Notes under the pieces: generated by a model
Databases searched by the model: none
Told to the model about the DNA's origin: nothing
What the model saw: the letters and a program-made list of their open reading frames with translations, nothing else
Assembly (NCBI GenBank): GCA_008680965.1
Contig: NAKE01000001.1
Coordinates: 2,046,001 to 2,110,000, forward strand
Origin: Collinsella aerofaciens
GTDB lineage: Bacteria; Actinomycetota; Coriobacteriia; Coriobacteriales; Coriobacteriaceae
Direction: 5' to 3'
Length of the DNA: 64,000 nt
In this document: positions 44,885 to 53,865 of the stretch, in pieces
Numbering within the stretch: position 1 is the stretch's first letter
Layout of the letters: each line of letters starts with the position of its first letter
Translations under genes and position numbers: made by a program

Positions 44885-47800
44885 ATTCGGAGCGTAGGGC
44901 TTCCACAGGGTCTTTCTTGGATGCGCTGCGAGCCGGCAGCAGGCCGGCAACGACCGTCAGCAACACCGAAATCACAATGAGCATCAGCGCATCCTGCACG
45001 GGCAGGCTCATCAGGTTGGGGACCTGTTTGGCCGCAAGCGCCCAAGCATTGACCGGGAAGCTCACGGCCACCACGACGACAATGGCAAAGACGCCGGCGA
45101 TGAGGCCCTCGATAAAGGTCTCGGCATTGAATACGTTGGCCACGTTGCGCTTTGACGCGCCGATCGCGCGCAGGATGCCAATCTCCTTTTTGCGCTCCAG
45201 CACGCTGATGTAGGTGATAATGCCGATCATGATGGAGCTCACCACCAAACTGATACTCACGAATGCGATGAGCACCAAGCTGATGGTGTTCACGATGTCG
45301 GTCACCGAACCCATGATGATGCCCATGTAGTCGGTGTACGAGATCGCCTGTTCATCGTGGCCAACGGCTTTGACCTGCTTGTTGTACGCATCGATGTGAT
45401 CGAGTACGCGCTCCTTGGCCTCAAAGTCACGCGGGAAAATCTTGACCGAGATGGGGTCTGCCTCGTCCGCATAGCCCAACGTGGTCAGATTGTTATCGTA
45501 GGTGAGCTTTGCCGCCTTGGCATAGCTCATCATGAGCGAACTCAGGTCCTCAGCGTCCATGTTAAAGTGGATAGCGCGAGCAAAGGCGTTTGCATCCACG
45601 CGCATGGCGCTCGCCAAGTTGGCAAAACTCGAAGACATCTGCGTCGCCATTTGGTCCATGAGCCCTGCCGCACCCGCCTTGAGCTGGGTTGATACCGTCG
45701 TCGCAATCTGCTCGCTGACCGCCTTCATCACCTGATCCATAGACTGCTGCAAATACGGAGCCAGCTGCTTTTGCACATAGTCGCCCATCACCTGCTGCAG
45801 ACGCTCGGCCAGGGCATCGCCGCCGAGTGCCCTGAGCTGAGCCAGGTATTGCTGGGCGTCGGCATCATGCTCAAGATACGTCGAGAATGCGGCAGCAAGC
45901 TTTGACGCGTCCTTAAGGTCTTCGGGCGACAGCGCCTTAAACTGATCGGACTGCATAAAGCCCTCAAACAGCTGATTGGCAAGCGTTCCCACCTGCTGCA
46001 TTTGCTCGGGCGTGAGCTCCAGACCGTCAAAGATGCCCGAGAAATCCGGAGCCGGCGCCTTGGCCATGATGTCACTAAAGTCGATGTCTCGCCCAACACC
46101 CGAAAGGTCAATATCCAGCCCGGACAAATCAAGGCTAGAAAGGTCCATGCCGCCGGCCGCACCCGAGAGCGCAGATGCATCGAACGAGAACGCGCTCTTC
46201 AGCGCCGCCTCGTCCACACTGAACATGCTGCTCAGATCCACGCCTTGCTTGGCCTCGCTCTGCAGCTCGTCGAAGGTTTTGCCCGTAAAGACATCCGTCT
46301 CGGGGTGGGCAAGCTGCTCCTGCACAATCTGCGAATCGGCGGCGCGCTTCATAAGCTGGCAAGTCAGCGCATGCGTATAGGCAATGCCCGGAGTCAATGC
46401 GCTCGCGTTGGCCGTCTCGTTGGGTCGCACCACGCCCACAATGCGCACGTCAATACCGTCGGCAACCTTGGCGGCCATAAAGTCGGCGTCGCCAGACATG
46501 TCGGTCCACATGCCGGTCTCTTCGTTTTTGCGATAGGCATCGGCCGGCGACAACACCTTAAATGTCGTGGACAGCGCATCGTCGTAGGTAAAGTCGGTGC
46601 CGGTCTCGGGCGTCTCGACCTTGCCGTCGGCCGTCATGGCGCTGTTGACCAGGTCGTTGAGCTCATCGATATCCAGCGCGCCGATGCTATAGAGCGTATA
46701 GTCGCCCACCGTGCCGCGGTCCGAAAGCACCATCACGGCTTCGTTGGCGGACGTGGGCCAATGGCCGGCAACGACATCGTATTGGCTGTCGAGCAGGCTC
46801 TGGTCGTCAATCATCTCGTTAAAGACCGAGGTCCCCATGGAATCCATGCTCACCGTTGCCGCCGAGCTTGCGCCTCCGCTCATGGCCTCGGTCATAGCGT
46901 TGGGAACAAGCCGAACGGGCCTCTCGTCGCCCTTGCTCAAACGATAGACAACCGGCGTCACGCCGTAGCCGTACTGGATAGCGTTGACCTCTTTGTCGAT
47001 ACCGTCACCGCCGCCGTCAAGCCATGCCTTAAAGCTCGTCATATCGTTAGATTTAACGCTTGCGAACATATCCTTTACGGCCGTGACCACCGGGATCTTA
47101 TCGGTCCCCTGAGCCTTGCCACCGGTGGCGCCATCGGACGAGCCCTCGCCCTTGGATACCTCCTCATCGGCAGCCCCATGCCCGCCCATCATGGACGACA
47201 GGTCGTAATCTTGTTTGGAAATCGTAAGCGGGTAGCTCGAGAGTGTGTCCTCCTCGACCTTTTTGATGTAGCCGTTTACGCCGTTGGAGAGCGCCAGAAT
47301 CGCCGCGATGCCAATAATGCCAATCGAACCAGCAAAGGCCGTCATAGCCGTACGGCCCTTCTTAGTCAAAAGGTTTCGGGCAGAAAGCCCCAGCGCTGTC
47401 ACAAAGCTCATCGATGTTTTGCGCGTAGGCTTTGCCTCGCGACGCGCGGCATTGGCAACATCAAAGGGGTCGGAATCGTCGGTGATCTTGCCGTCCGCCA
47501 GGTTGACGATGCGCGTGGCGTACTGGTACGCCAGCTCGGGATTGTGCGTGACCATGATGACCAGACGGTCGCGCGCAACGTCCTTGAGCAAATCCATGAC
47601 CTGCACGGATGTCGTTGAGTCCAAGGCGCCGGTCGGCTCGTCAGCCAGCACAATCTCGGGATCGTTAATCAGGGCGCGGGCGATGGCCACGCGCTGCATC
47701 TGCCCGCCCGAAAGCTGGCTCGGGCGCTTGTCAACGTGCTCGCCCAGACCGACTGCCTCGAGCGCCTTGCGCGCACGTTGGCGGCGCTCGGCATGCCCCA

Positions 47801-48137
47801 CGCCCGTGAGCGTAAGCGCCAACTCCACGTTTTCCAAAATGCTCTGATGCGGAATGAGGTTATAGCTCTGGAACACAAAGCCGATGCGATTATTGCGATA
47901 GGCATCCCAATCGCGGTCGTTGAAGTCCTTGGTCGAGATGCCGTCGATCAGCAGGTCGCCGGAATCGAAATGGTCGAGTCCACCAATGACGTTGAGCATC
48001 GTAGTTTTACCCGAACCCGAGGGACCCAGGATGGCTACAAACTCGTTATCGCGAAAAGACAGGCTTACGCTGTCGAGCGCTACCTGCGTAAACGACTGCG
48101 TAACGTACCTTTTGCAAATATCTCTGAGATCCAGCAT
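44883..48137 (-). CDS. MacB-type ABC transporter: ATPase fused to FtsX-like permease
   Basis: A 1,084-residue half-transporter. The N-terminal ATPase has Walker A GPSGSGKTTML, signature LSGGQMQRVAIARAL and Walker B IVLADEPTGALDS, as in LolD/MacB. After a membrane helix (about 265-290) comes a very large extracellular part (about 300-890) with repeated Leu/Ser/Asp (DLSSLDLSGLDIDLSGVG) and Gln-rich helices. Three C-terminal helices form the FtsX permease core. Such proteins do not pump across the membrane but push substrates or remodel the envelope. ATG 48137 is preferred, with GGAGAGG upstream. It lies downstream of the TlpA-like gene on the same strand. Confidence 0.87.
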   Translation of the reverse strand: MLDLRDICKRYVTQSFTQVALDSVSLSFRDNEFVAILGPSGSGKTTMLNVIGGLDHFDSGDLLIDGISTKDFNDRDWDAYRNNRIGFVFQSYNLIPHQSILENVELALTLTGVGHAERRQRARKALEAVGLGEHVDKRPSQLSGGQMQRVAIARALINDPEIVLADEPTGALDSTTSVQVMDLLKDVARDRLVIMVTHNPELAYQYATRIVNLADGKITDDSDPFDVANAARREAKPTRKTSMSFVTALGLSARNLLTKKGRTAMTAFAGSIGIIGIAAILALSNGVNGYIKKVEEDTLSSYPLTISKQDYDLSSMMGGHGAADEEVSKGEGSSDGATGGKAQGTDKIPVVTAVKDMFASVKSNDMTSFKAWLDGGGDGIDKEVNAIQYGYGVTPVVYRLSKGDERPVRLVPNAMTEAMSGGASSAATVSMDSMGTSVFNEMIDDQSLLDSQYDVVAGHWPTSANEAVMVLSDRGTVGDYTLYSIGALDIDELNDLVNSAMTADGKVETPETGTDFTYDDALSTTFKVLSPADAYRKNEETGMWTDMSGDADFMAAKVADGIDVRIVGVVRPNETANASALTPGIAYTHALTCQLMKRAADSQIVQEQLAHPETDVFTGKTFDELQSEAKQGVDLSSMFSVDEAALKSAFSFDASALSGAAGGMDLSSLDLSGLDIDLSGVGRDIDFSDIMAKAPAPDFSGIFDGLELTPEQMQQVGTLANQLFEGFMQSDQFKALSPEDLKDASKLAAAFSTYLEHDADAQQYLAQLRALGGDALAERLQQVMGDYVQKQLAPYLQQSMDQVMKAVSEQIATTVSTQLKAGAAGLMDQMATQMSSSFANLASAMRVDANAFARAIHFNMDAEDLSSLMMSYAKAAKLTYDNNLTTLGYADEADPISVKIFPRDFEAKERVLDHIDAYNKQVKAVGHDEQAISYTDYMGIIMGSVTDIVNTISLVLIAFVSISLVVSSIMIGIITYISVLERKKEIGILRAIGASKRNVANVFNAETFIEGLIAGVFAIVVVVAVSFPVNAWALAAKQVPNLMSLPVQDALMLIVISVLLTVVAGLLPARSASKKDPVEALRSE

Positions 48138-48216
48138 GGACGGCAACCTCTCCCCCGCCGTTCGCATCCAACGCGTTTGACCTACTCTATCAGCTTTTTT
48201 GCCGGTACCAGCAAGG

Positions 48217-48245
48217 AATGTAACGAACAAAAATGTAACGAACAA
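48217..48245 (-). repeat. Two tandem 15-base direct repeats upstream of the ABC gene
   Basis: AATGTAACGAACAA occurs at 48217-48230 and again at 48232-48245. They lie 80-110 bases before the minus-strand ABC start and may be a regulator binding site; no regulator is known. Confidence 0.45.
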
Positions 48246-48295
48246 AAAACGGGACGGCACGCCGCATGGCGCACCATCCCGCACATAACATCGAA

Positions 48296-48328
48296 GGTGT
48301 GACAAAGGGACTGCCCCTTTGTCACACC
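48296..48328. repeat. Palindromic repeat, TGACAAA stem (copy 4, one mismatch)
   Basis: GGTGTGACAAAGGG (from 48296) pairs with CCCTTTGTCACACC (to 48328). The centre reads ACTGC, so the base pair next to the loop is lost compared with copies 1-3. It lies 16 bases past the stop of the minus-strand TlpA-like gene and upstream of the ABC gene. Confidence 0.82.
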
Positions 48329-48344
48329 TTTGTCGCATTCGAAC

Positions 48345-49307
48345 CTACTGTTCGCTCTTCGCGAGTGCCTGATCGATCAGTTTGTTGAGCGCCTCGCGCT
48401 GCTCAGCGGAGTTGATGCCGCCCATGATCGGCTCTCCCACAATGTTACCGTTCTGGTCGATCACGTAGGTGGTCGGGAACGAGTACAGGTTGGAGGTGAA
48501 CTTTCCGGCCTCGCTGTCCGACTTAAACCAGATGTTCTTATACGTCACGCCCTTCTTGGAAAGCACGTCCTTGGCATCGGCCACCTCGTCTTTGTTGCCA
48601 TCGAGCGTAAAGGAATTAACGCCCACGACCTGGCCGTCCTTCTCGGCAAGCTCCTTGTTGAGCTTCTCCAGATCGCCCAGCTCTCCCACGCACGGCTTGC
48701 AGGTGGTAAACCAGAAGTTCATGACGGTGACCTTGTTCTTGGAGAACAGCTCGTCGCTGTTTACATCGTTGCCGTCCAAGTCCTTGCCCTTAAAGCTGGG
48801 GAACTTCGTCTCCCCGCTCTCGCCGTTGGTCATACCCGCGGTCGAGGCATCAACGCTCTCCCCCTCGCCGGGCGCGCTGCCACATCCGGGGAACTCCTTC
48901 TCCAGCGCCATGAGCTTGTCCTCGATCTCCTTGACCTGCTGCGCGCCGGCCTTAAGCGTCTTAAGCTCGTCAGCCGCAAACTGATCTTTGGCGCCCTCGA
49001 TGGTATCGAGCAAGAAGTCACCGTAGTTCTTGCCGTCCTCAATCATGGGGGTGTCTTTGTTGGCCGCAAGGAACACCTTTTCCCATAGGGCGTTATCGCT
49101 CGCAAAGATCTCGTTTTCCTTTTGCAGCAGCTGCTGATACAGCTCGGCCGCCTCCTCGGCACTTGACGGCTTTTGCGCTATGAGCTCGGCAATCTGCGCA
49201 TCGCCGCTCGTAGCATCCTTCGCGTCGCCCTTGGGGGCAGAGCACGCCGCGAGAGTCAGCGCCAGCACGGGCAGCATCAACAGAGCCGCAATTTTTGACA
49301 GTTTCAT
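48345..49307 (-). CDS. TlpA/ResA-like thioredoxin lipoprotein
   Basis: A 320-residue surface lipoprotein: signal peptide with lipobox LAAC (Cys22), a helical linker region (about 40-165), and a C-terminal thioredoxin fold (about 175-320) with the active site CKPC in NFWFTTCKPCVGEL. It reduces or oxidises extracytoplasmic thiols. GGAGG precedes ATG 49307. The gene follows the disrupted polyferredoxin gene by 35 bases; the usual partner supplies electrons through the membrane, so the insertion upstream may leave this protein without its electron donor or its promoter. Confidence 0.9.
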   Translation of the reverse strand: MKLSKIAALLMLPVLALTLAACSAPKGDAKDATSGDAQIAELIAQKPSSAEEAAELYQQLLQKENEIFASDNALWEKVFLAANKDTPMIEDGKNYGDFLLDTIEGAKDQFAADELKTLKAGAQQVKEIEDKLMALEKEFPGCGSAPGEGESVDASTAGMTNGESGETKFPSFKGKDLDGNDVNSDELFSKNKVTVMNFWFTTCKPCVGELGDLEKLNKELAEKDGQVVGVNSFTLDGNKDEVADAKDVLSKKGVTYKNIWFKSDSEAGKFTSNLYSFPTTYVIDQNGNIVGEPIMGGINSAEQREALNKLIDQALAKSEQ

Positions 49308-49554
49308 GGTTCCTCCGTTTATATCGAAACTTATATAGGTACCTATTTGTTTTCGCAGGCTTGCGTGGACTGCGCGGGTTTGTCGCCCGTCACACCCAGC
49401 CCATAGCGAAAGCTAATAGCATCGACGGGGCACGCGCCCACGCATTTGCCGCAACGAATGCACTCGGCATGGTTGGGCGTACGCGTAACGTCCACGTCCA
49501 TTTGACACACCTTGGCGCACTTGCCGCACGAGACGCATTTGCACTGGTCAACCT

Positions 49555-49562
49555 GGATCCCC
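49555..49562. repeat. Target-site duplication, left copy
   Basis: GGATCCCC at 49555-49562 is repeated exactly at 51047-51054. The 8-bp length matches IS256-family insertions. Confidence 0.93.
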
Positions 49563-51046
49563 GGTAGTGTCGAGAAAGTTGGTGTAGCGCCCGATCCGAA
49601 GCGAGTCGGCCCGGCGTCCAGGAACCTGGAATACGGTTGATATCCTATGCCGCCTCGATCCTGTCCGCAAGCTCGAGGCCGGATTCGATCATCTTCCTGG
49701 CCTCAGCCTCCAGCCGCGACCAGTCGACCGTCCCGTCGAGCCCGCGCGTGCGGCCCTCGTCGTAGAGCTCCCTCATCTTCGCCTCCGAGAAGTACCTGGA
49801 TTCCTGCCATGTCTCGTCCTGCTCGCACATGACCGCGCCTGCCAGCCGCACCAGCGACGCCGCCGAGGGGAACGCCTGCACCACCCTCGACCTGCGCTTT
49901 ATCTCGCGGTTCGTCCGCTCCTGGACGTTGTTGGTGCGCAGGCGCTTCCAGTGCGACGGCGGGAAGTCGAGGTATGCCAGGGCGTCCGGCTCGGCCTCCT
50001 CGAGGATCGCCGCCGCCCTCGGGCAGCACCCCTCCAGCATGTCGCACGCCACGTGGTACATGGCGGTCACGGTGGCGGCGTCGCGCCCGCGGAACACCTG
50101 CGAGACGATCCTGCCCACGCGGCGCCTGAGCTGCCAGGAGCCCGCCTCGCGCATGCAGTCGCGCATGAGGTGGACGGCGCAGCGCTGCCATGCCGCCCCC
50201 TGGAAGACCTCCGCCGCGGCCGCGACGAGGCCCGCGTGCGCGTCGGAGACGACGAGCTCCACGCCGGAGACGCCGCGGTCGCGGATCTTCCTGAGGAATG
50301 CCAGCCACGAGTCGTACGATTCCGTGTCCACCACGTCGACACCCAGCACGCGCCTCCAGCCGCCCGCGTCGCAGCCGATGGCCGTGACGACGGCCGTGGA
50401 GGCCACGCGGCCCCCGCGGCGGCACTTGACGTAGGTGGCGTCGAGCCAGACGTAGGGCACCGGCGAGCCGTCGAGGGGCCTCGCGCAGAGCTCCTCGATG
50501 TCGGCGTCAAGGCTCGACGCGATGGCGCTCACCTGGTCCTTGGAGAGCCTGGACACGCCCATCTTCTCGGCCACCCTCTGCACCTTGCGGGTGCTCGTTC
50601 CGGTGGCGTACATCTCGGCCACGGCGGCCACGAGGGCGCGGTCCGCGCGCTGGTAGCGCTCGATCACGTCGTCCGGGAAGAAGCTGCCGGTGCGGAGCTT
50701 CGGGATTCGCAGCGTCAGCGTGCCGACGCAGGTGGCGAGCGACCTCTCTCGGTAGCCGTTTCGGCTGTTCGACCCGCCGCCGCAAAGCTGGTCGGCCTCG
50801 GCGTCCATCACGGCGTTCACGACCTGCTCGGCGAGGCGCCTGAGCAGCTCCTGCATGTCGATGGCGCCGTCGTCGAACCGGGGCATGGCGAGCATGTCCG
50901 GCGTCGGGTCTGATAAGATTTCCATAGCGGTCTTCGTCCTTTCCTAGAACCTGTTGTTGTGGTGATTTCAGATTCTAGGACGAAGGCCGTTCTTCGTTAA
51001 ACGGGCGCTGGGGCGTCACCCTTACACCAACATTTTCGACGCGATC
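49563..51046 (-). mobile_element. IS256-family insertion sequence, 1,484 bp
   Basis: The element is bounded by imperfect terminal inverted repeats: GGTAGTGTCGAGAAAGTTGG from 49563 matches the complement running back from 51046 at 19 of the first 24 positions. Exact 8-bp duplications lie outside both ends. It holds one complete transposase gene. It is locally G+C-richer than the host gene it interrupts. The exact duplication and intact transposase suggest a recent, possibly still active insertion. Confidence 0.93.
49645..50925 (-). CDS. IS256-family transposase (Transposase_mut)
   Basis: A 426-residue DDE transposase. The N-terminus has a zinc/helix region (ADQLCGGGSNSRNGYRERS) typical of IS256. 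The catalytic residues are the Asp in VWLDATYVKC, the Asp in VVSDAHAGL and the Glu in NNVQERTNREIKRR. Length and motifs are complete, so it should be active. It moves the element as a circle by copy-out-paste-in and makes 8-9 bp target duplications, as seen here. Confidence 0.95.
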   Translation of the reverse strand: MEILSDPTPDMLAMPRFDDGAIDMQELLRRLAEQVVNAVMDAEADQLCGGGSNSRNGYRERSLATCVGTLTLRIPKLRTGSFFPDDVIERYQRADRALVAAVAEMYATGTSTRKVQRVAEKMGVSRLSKDQVSAIASSLDADIEELCARPLDGSPVPYVWLDATYVKCRRGGRVASTAVVTAIGCDAGGWRRVLGVDVVDTESYDSWLAFLRKIRDRGVSGVELVVSDAHAGLVAAAAEVFQGAAWQRCAVHLMRDCMREAGSWQLRRRVGRIVSQVFRGRDAATVTAMYHVACDMLEGCCPRAAAILEEAEPDALAYLDFPPSHWKRLRTNNVQERTNREIKRRSRVVQAFPSAASLVRLAGAVMCEQDETWQESRYFSEAKMRELYDEGRTRGLDGTVDWSRLEAEARKMIESGLELADRIEAA

Positions 51047-51054
51047 GGATCCCC
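51047..51054. repeat. Target-site duplication, right copy
   Basis: GGATCCCC, identical to 49555-49562, immediately outside the right end of the IS element. Confidence 0.93.
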
Positions 51055-51738
51055 AGCAAAGACACCTTGTTCATGAGCGCATAAAACGCACCGAGTGGAC
51101 AAATCCATTTGCAGAAGGGGCGGTAGAACAAAACGCTCAGCACCGCAACCACAATGAGGATCGCGAGCTTCCAGGTAAAGAGCTTTCCCAGCGCAGAGCG
51201 GATTCCCATGTTCATGATGGACAGCGGAATCGCGCCCTCGAGCACGCCCTGCGGGCAGATGTACTTGCAAAAGAACGGGTCGCCCATACCCACATCGTTG
51301 ACCACCAAGACGGGCAGCAGCACCACGGCAAACAGCAGCACGGCATACTTGATGTACGTGAGCGGCTTGAGCTTTTTCGTGGAGAGCTTTTTGCTGGGAA
51401 TCTTATGCAAAAGCTCTTGCAGCCATCCAAACGGGCACAAAAAGCCGCATACAAAACGTCCCAGCAGCACGCCGATTAGAATGAGCGTTCCGGTGACGTA
51501 ATACGAAAAGCTAAACTTAGACGAGCCCACCACCGACTGAAACGACCCGATGGGACACGCACCCGAGGCCGCCGGACACGAGTAGCAGTTGAGGCCCGGC
51601 ACGCAGACGGCTTTGCCCGCTCCCTGGTAGATGCCGCCCTTGGCAAAGTTGGGCAGGTGAATATTGGTCGCAAGCGTCGCCGCCGCCTGAATCAATCCGC
51701 GGAATCTCGCCAAAAGATGCGATGCAGTGTTTTTTCTT

Positions 51739-51885
51739 TTATCCAATTCCGATACACTCCAAGCACAGCCTGATTGCCTTGGCCAGCACGGCATCTGCCT
51801 CGCCGCGCATAACGCCAAAGCCAACCATGGCTACCCCAACGATCAGCAAAGCCACCTGCGCCACAGGCTTAATCGCTTTGAACAA
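51739..51885 (-). CDS. CxxC membrane peptide (CD1871A-like), 48 residues
   Basis: A short frame on the minus strand starting at TTG 51885, with AAAGGAG 8 bases upstream. The product has one hydrophobic helix (VAQVALLIVGVAMVGFGV), then RGEADAVLAKAIRLCLEC and IGIG. The C-terminal CLECIGIG with the preceding RGE and KAI is characteristic of the CD1871A-type CxxC family of Clostridia and relatives. Its TAA overlaps the TTG start of the polyferredoxin gene (8-base overlap), so the two are coupled. It probably passes electrons or thiols between the polyferredoxin and the TlpA-like lipoprotein. Confidence 0.8.
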   Translation of the reverse strand: MFKAIKPVAQVALLIVGVAMVGFGVMRGEADAVLAKAIRLCLECIGIG

Positions 51886-51974
51886 TCTGACCACTCCTTT
51901 CGTTTCGCGACCCATTGGACCATACCGACTATAAAATCCGTGTTAAGCGTGAATGACTATGCAAGGAGAACGTT

Positions 51975-52649
51975 ATGCGCATCTTGGTCGTCGAGGACGA
52001 GCGGGCGCTGTGCGATGCGATCGCACGCAGCCTGCGCAACTTGGCCTATAGCGTCGACTGCTGCTACGACGGGCAGCAGGCCCTCGATCTGCTCGATGTC
52101 GAGACCTTTGATCTTGTCGTGCTCGACCTCAATCTCCCCCATGTCGACGGCATGACCGTGCTCAGGCAACTCAGGACAACTGATTGTGAGACCAAGGTGC
52201 TTGTGCTCTCGGCACGCGGCGAGGTCTCCGACAAGGTGGCGGGGCTCGATGCAGGCGCCAACGACTACCTCACCAAGCCGTTCCATCTTGACGAGCTGGC
52301 GGCACGCATACGCAGCCTCACGCTCAGGCGCTTTACGCAAAGCGACGTTGTTCTAACCTGTGGTTCGTTGAGCTTTGACACCAAGGCACGCCTCGCCTCC
52401 GTGGGCGACGAGGTTCTATCCCTCACGCGCAAGGAGACCGGCATCCTGGAATACCTGATGCTTAACCAAGGGCGGCCGGTGAGCCAGGAAGAGCTTATCG
52501 AGCATGTATGGGACAGCAGCGTCAACAGCTTTAGCAACGCGACCCGCGTGCATATCTCATCGCTGCGCAAAAAGCTGCGCGGCGCGTTGGGGCACGACCC
52601 CATCCGCAACCGAATCGGCGAAGGCTACGTTATGGAGGACGGCAAATGA
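51975..52649 (+). CDS. OmpR-family response regulator
   Basis: A 224-residue regulator. The receiver domain (1-115) has Asp51 (VVLDLNLPHVDG), the acidic pair near the N-terminus (VEDER) and Lys in TKPFHL. The winged-helix domain (about 128-222) has LTRKETGILEYLML and NRIGEGYVME. AAGGAG precedes ATG 51975. It is divergent from the redox locus and overlaps the kinase gene by 4 bases. Regulation of the adjacent redox genes is plausible but unproven. Confidence 0.94.
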   Translation: MRILVVEDERALCDAIARSLRNLAYSVDCCYDGQQALDLLDVETFDLVVLDLNLPHVDGMTVLRQLRTTDCETKVLVLSARGEVSDKVAGLDAGANDYLTKPFHLDELAARIRSLTLRRFTQSDVVLTCGSLSFDTKARLASVGDEVLSLTRKETGILEYLMLNQGRPVSQEELIEHVWDSSVNSFSNATRVHISSLRKKLRGALGHDPIRNRIGEGYVMEDGK

Positions 52650-53797
52650 AGCGGCTGTCGCTGCAGTGGCGCATCACGTTAATGACGGCCCTGTTGGTAT
52701 GTTCGACCTGCGTACTTATGAATTGCCTGGTTGGCTACTCCGGCATGCGCTATATGGACTCGATTGGTGCAGAAGCGTCGACGCACAGCAAGGTGGAGAC
52801 CGCAGCGCCCAGCTCATTTGACCCGGCAAGCAAAGAGCTCGATGACGAGCTGACCATCGTCGTGAGCGACGCCCAAGCATCGTTTAGCGCAACGAGCTGG
52901 TGCATAACCGCGGCGGTGACGCTGCTCGGTGGCGTGCTGGCCTATTTTGTGAGCGGACATGCGCTGCAGCCGTTGCGCTCCTTTGCGGCGCAAGTCGAGA
53001 GCGTGCGGCCCGACAACCTCGCCGACACAAAGATCAGCGAGGACGTGCCCTCTGAACTCAGGCGCTGCAGCGCGTCGTTTAACGACATGATTTCCCGCCT
53101 TGACGAGGGATTTTCCGCACAAAAACAGTTTACCGGCAACGCCGCACACGAGTTGCGCACCCCGCTCGCCCTTATGCAAGCACAGATTGAACTATTCATC
53201 TCCGAGCACTCCGGTTTGCAACCCGAAACAGCCGAGCTGCTCGGCCTGCTACAAGAACAAACCGAGCGAATGTCGCGGATGACCAAGGTATTGCTCGAGA
53301 TGAGTGAGCTCCGCAGCGTTCCTTGCGAGGACGATGTTGAACTTGGTCCCTTGTCCGAAGAGGTCCTCACCGACCTTGCGCCACTTGCCGAAAATAAGGG
53401 CATAGCCCTCAATTGTGCTGGAGACGCTTTAGTAATCGGGAACGATGCGGTCCTCTATCGGCTGGTGTTTAACCTGGCCGAAAACGCCATCCGTTACAGC
53501 CGCTCCGGCTCGTCTGTCAACGTCTCCATCAGCGACAGCGACAGCCACGTGCTCCTGCGAGTCAAAGATGAGGGCCCGGGAATACCCAAGCAGTACCGAG
53601 AGAGCATCTTCCAGCCGTTCTTTCGTCTAGACAAATCCCGCAGCAGGGCATACGGCGGCGCAGGACTCGGGCTAGCGCTTGTTTGGGAGATTGCAGCGCT
53701 TCACGGTGGCACGGTAGAGGTCGAAACAAGTTCCGAGAACGGAACCACCATGCTCGTAAGCCTTCCAAAACGATCCGCAGCGTTAACCGAACAGTAA
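52646..53797 (+). CDS. Sensor histidine kinase, partner of the OmpR-type regulator
   Basis: A 383-residue membrane kinase with two helices (about 12-33 and 79-102) enclosing a short extracytoplasmic loop of about 45 residues, then a HAMP-like linker. The HisKA domain has His168 in NAAHELRTPLALM, and the ATPase domain has NLAENAIRYSR, DEGPGI and GAGLGLALVWEI. The motif set is complete, unlike the hybrid kinase at 33-35.8 kb. The small sensor loop suggests detection of a membrane or envelope signal. Confidence 0.93.
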   Translation: MKRLSLQWRITLMTALLVCSTCVLMNCLVGYSGMRYMDSIGAEASTHSKVETAAPSSFDPASKELDDELTIVVSDAQASFSATSWCITAAVTLLGGVLAYFVSGHALQPLRSFAAQVESVRPDNLADTKISEDVPSELRRCSASFNDMISRLDEGFSAQKQFTGNAAHELRTPLALMQAQIELFISEHSGLQPETAELLGLLQEQTERMSRMTKVLLEMSELRSVPCEDDVELGPLSEEVLTDLAPLAENKGIALNCAGDALVIGNDAVLYRLVFNLAENAIRYSRSGSSVNVSISDSDSHVLLRVKDEGPGIPKQYRESIFQPFFRLDKSRSRAYGGAGLGLALVWEIAALHGGTVEVETSSENGTTMLVSLPKRSAALTEQ

Positions 53798-53865
53798 AAC
53801 GAAAGGGGTCCCGAGCAACAGGGGTAAAATGGCTGCTAATGTTGCCAGCTGTTGGGAGATGGAAG

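Larger units (their letters stand above)
49343..51746 (-). pseudogene. NapH-like membrane polyferredoxin, split by the IS element
   Basis: The N-terminal part (from TTG 51746, GGAG upstream) has five to six membrane helices and the conserved RFVCGFLCPFGWLQE and CKYICPQG / CKWICPLGA motifs of NapH/YccM-type proteins. It now ends in IS sequence at a stop at 50997. The C-terminal part (49562-49343) carries two ferredoxin-type clusters (CVSCGKCAKVC and CIRCGKCVGACP). Removing the element and one copy of GGATCCCC joins VSLLGI to QVDQCKC in frame, which proves a recently intact gene. Its start overlaps the CxxC peptide gene. The intact protein would carry electrons across the membrane to thiol-redox partners. 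Confidence 0.9.

Noticed and set aside
46002..47618. 538-codon + strand frame
   Set aside because: Complement of the MacB-like ABC gene; composition is that of a shadow frame.
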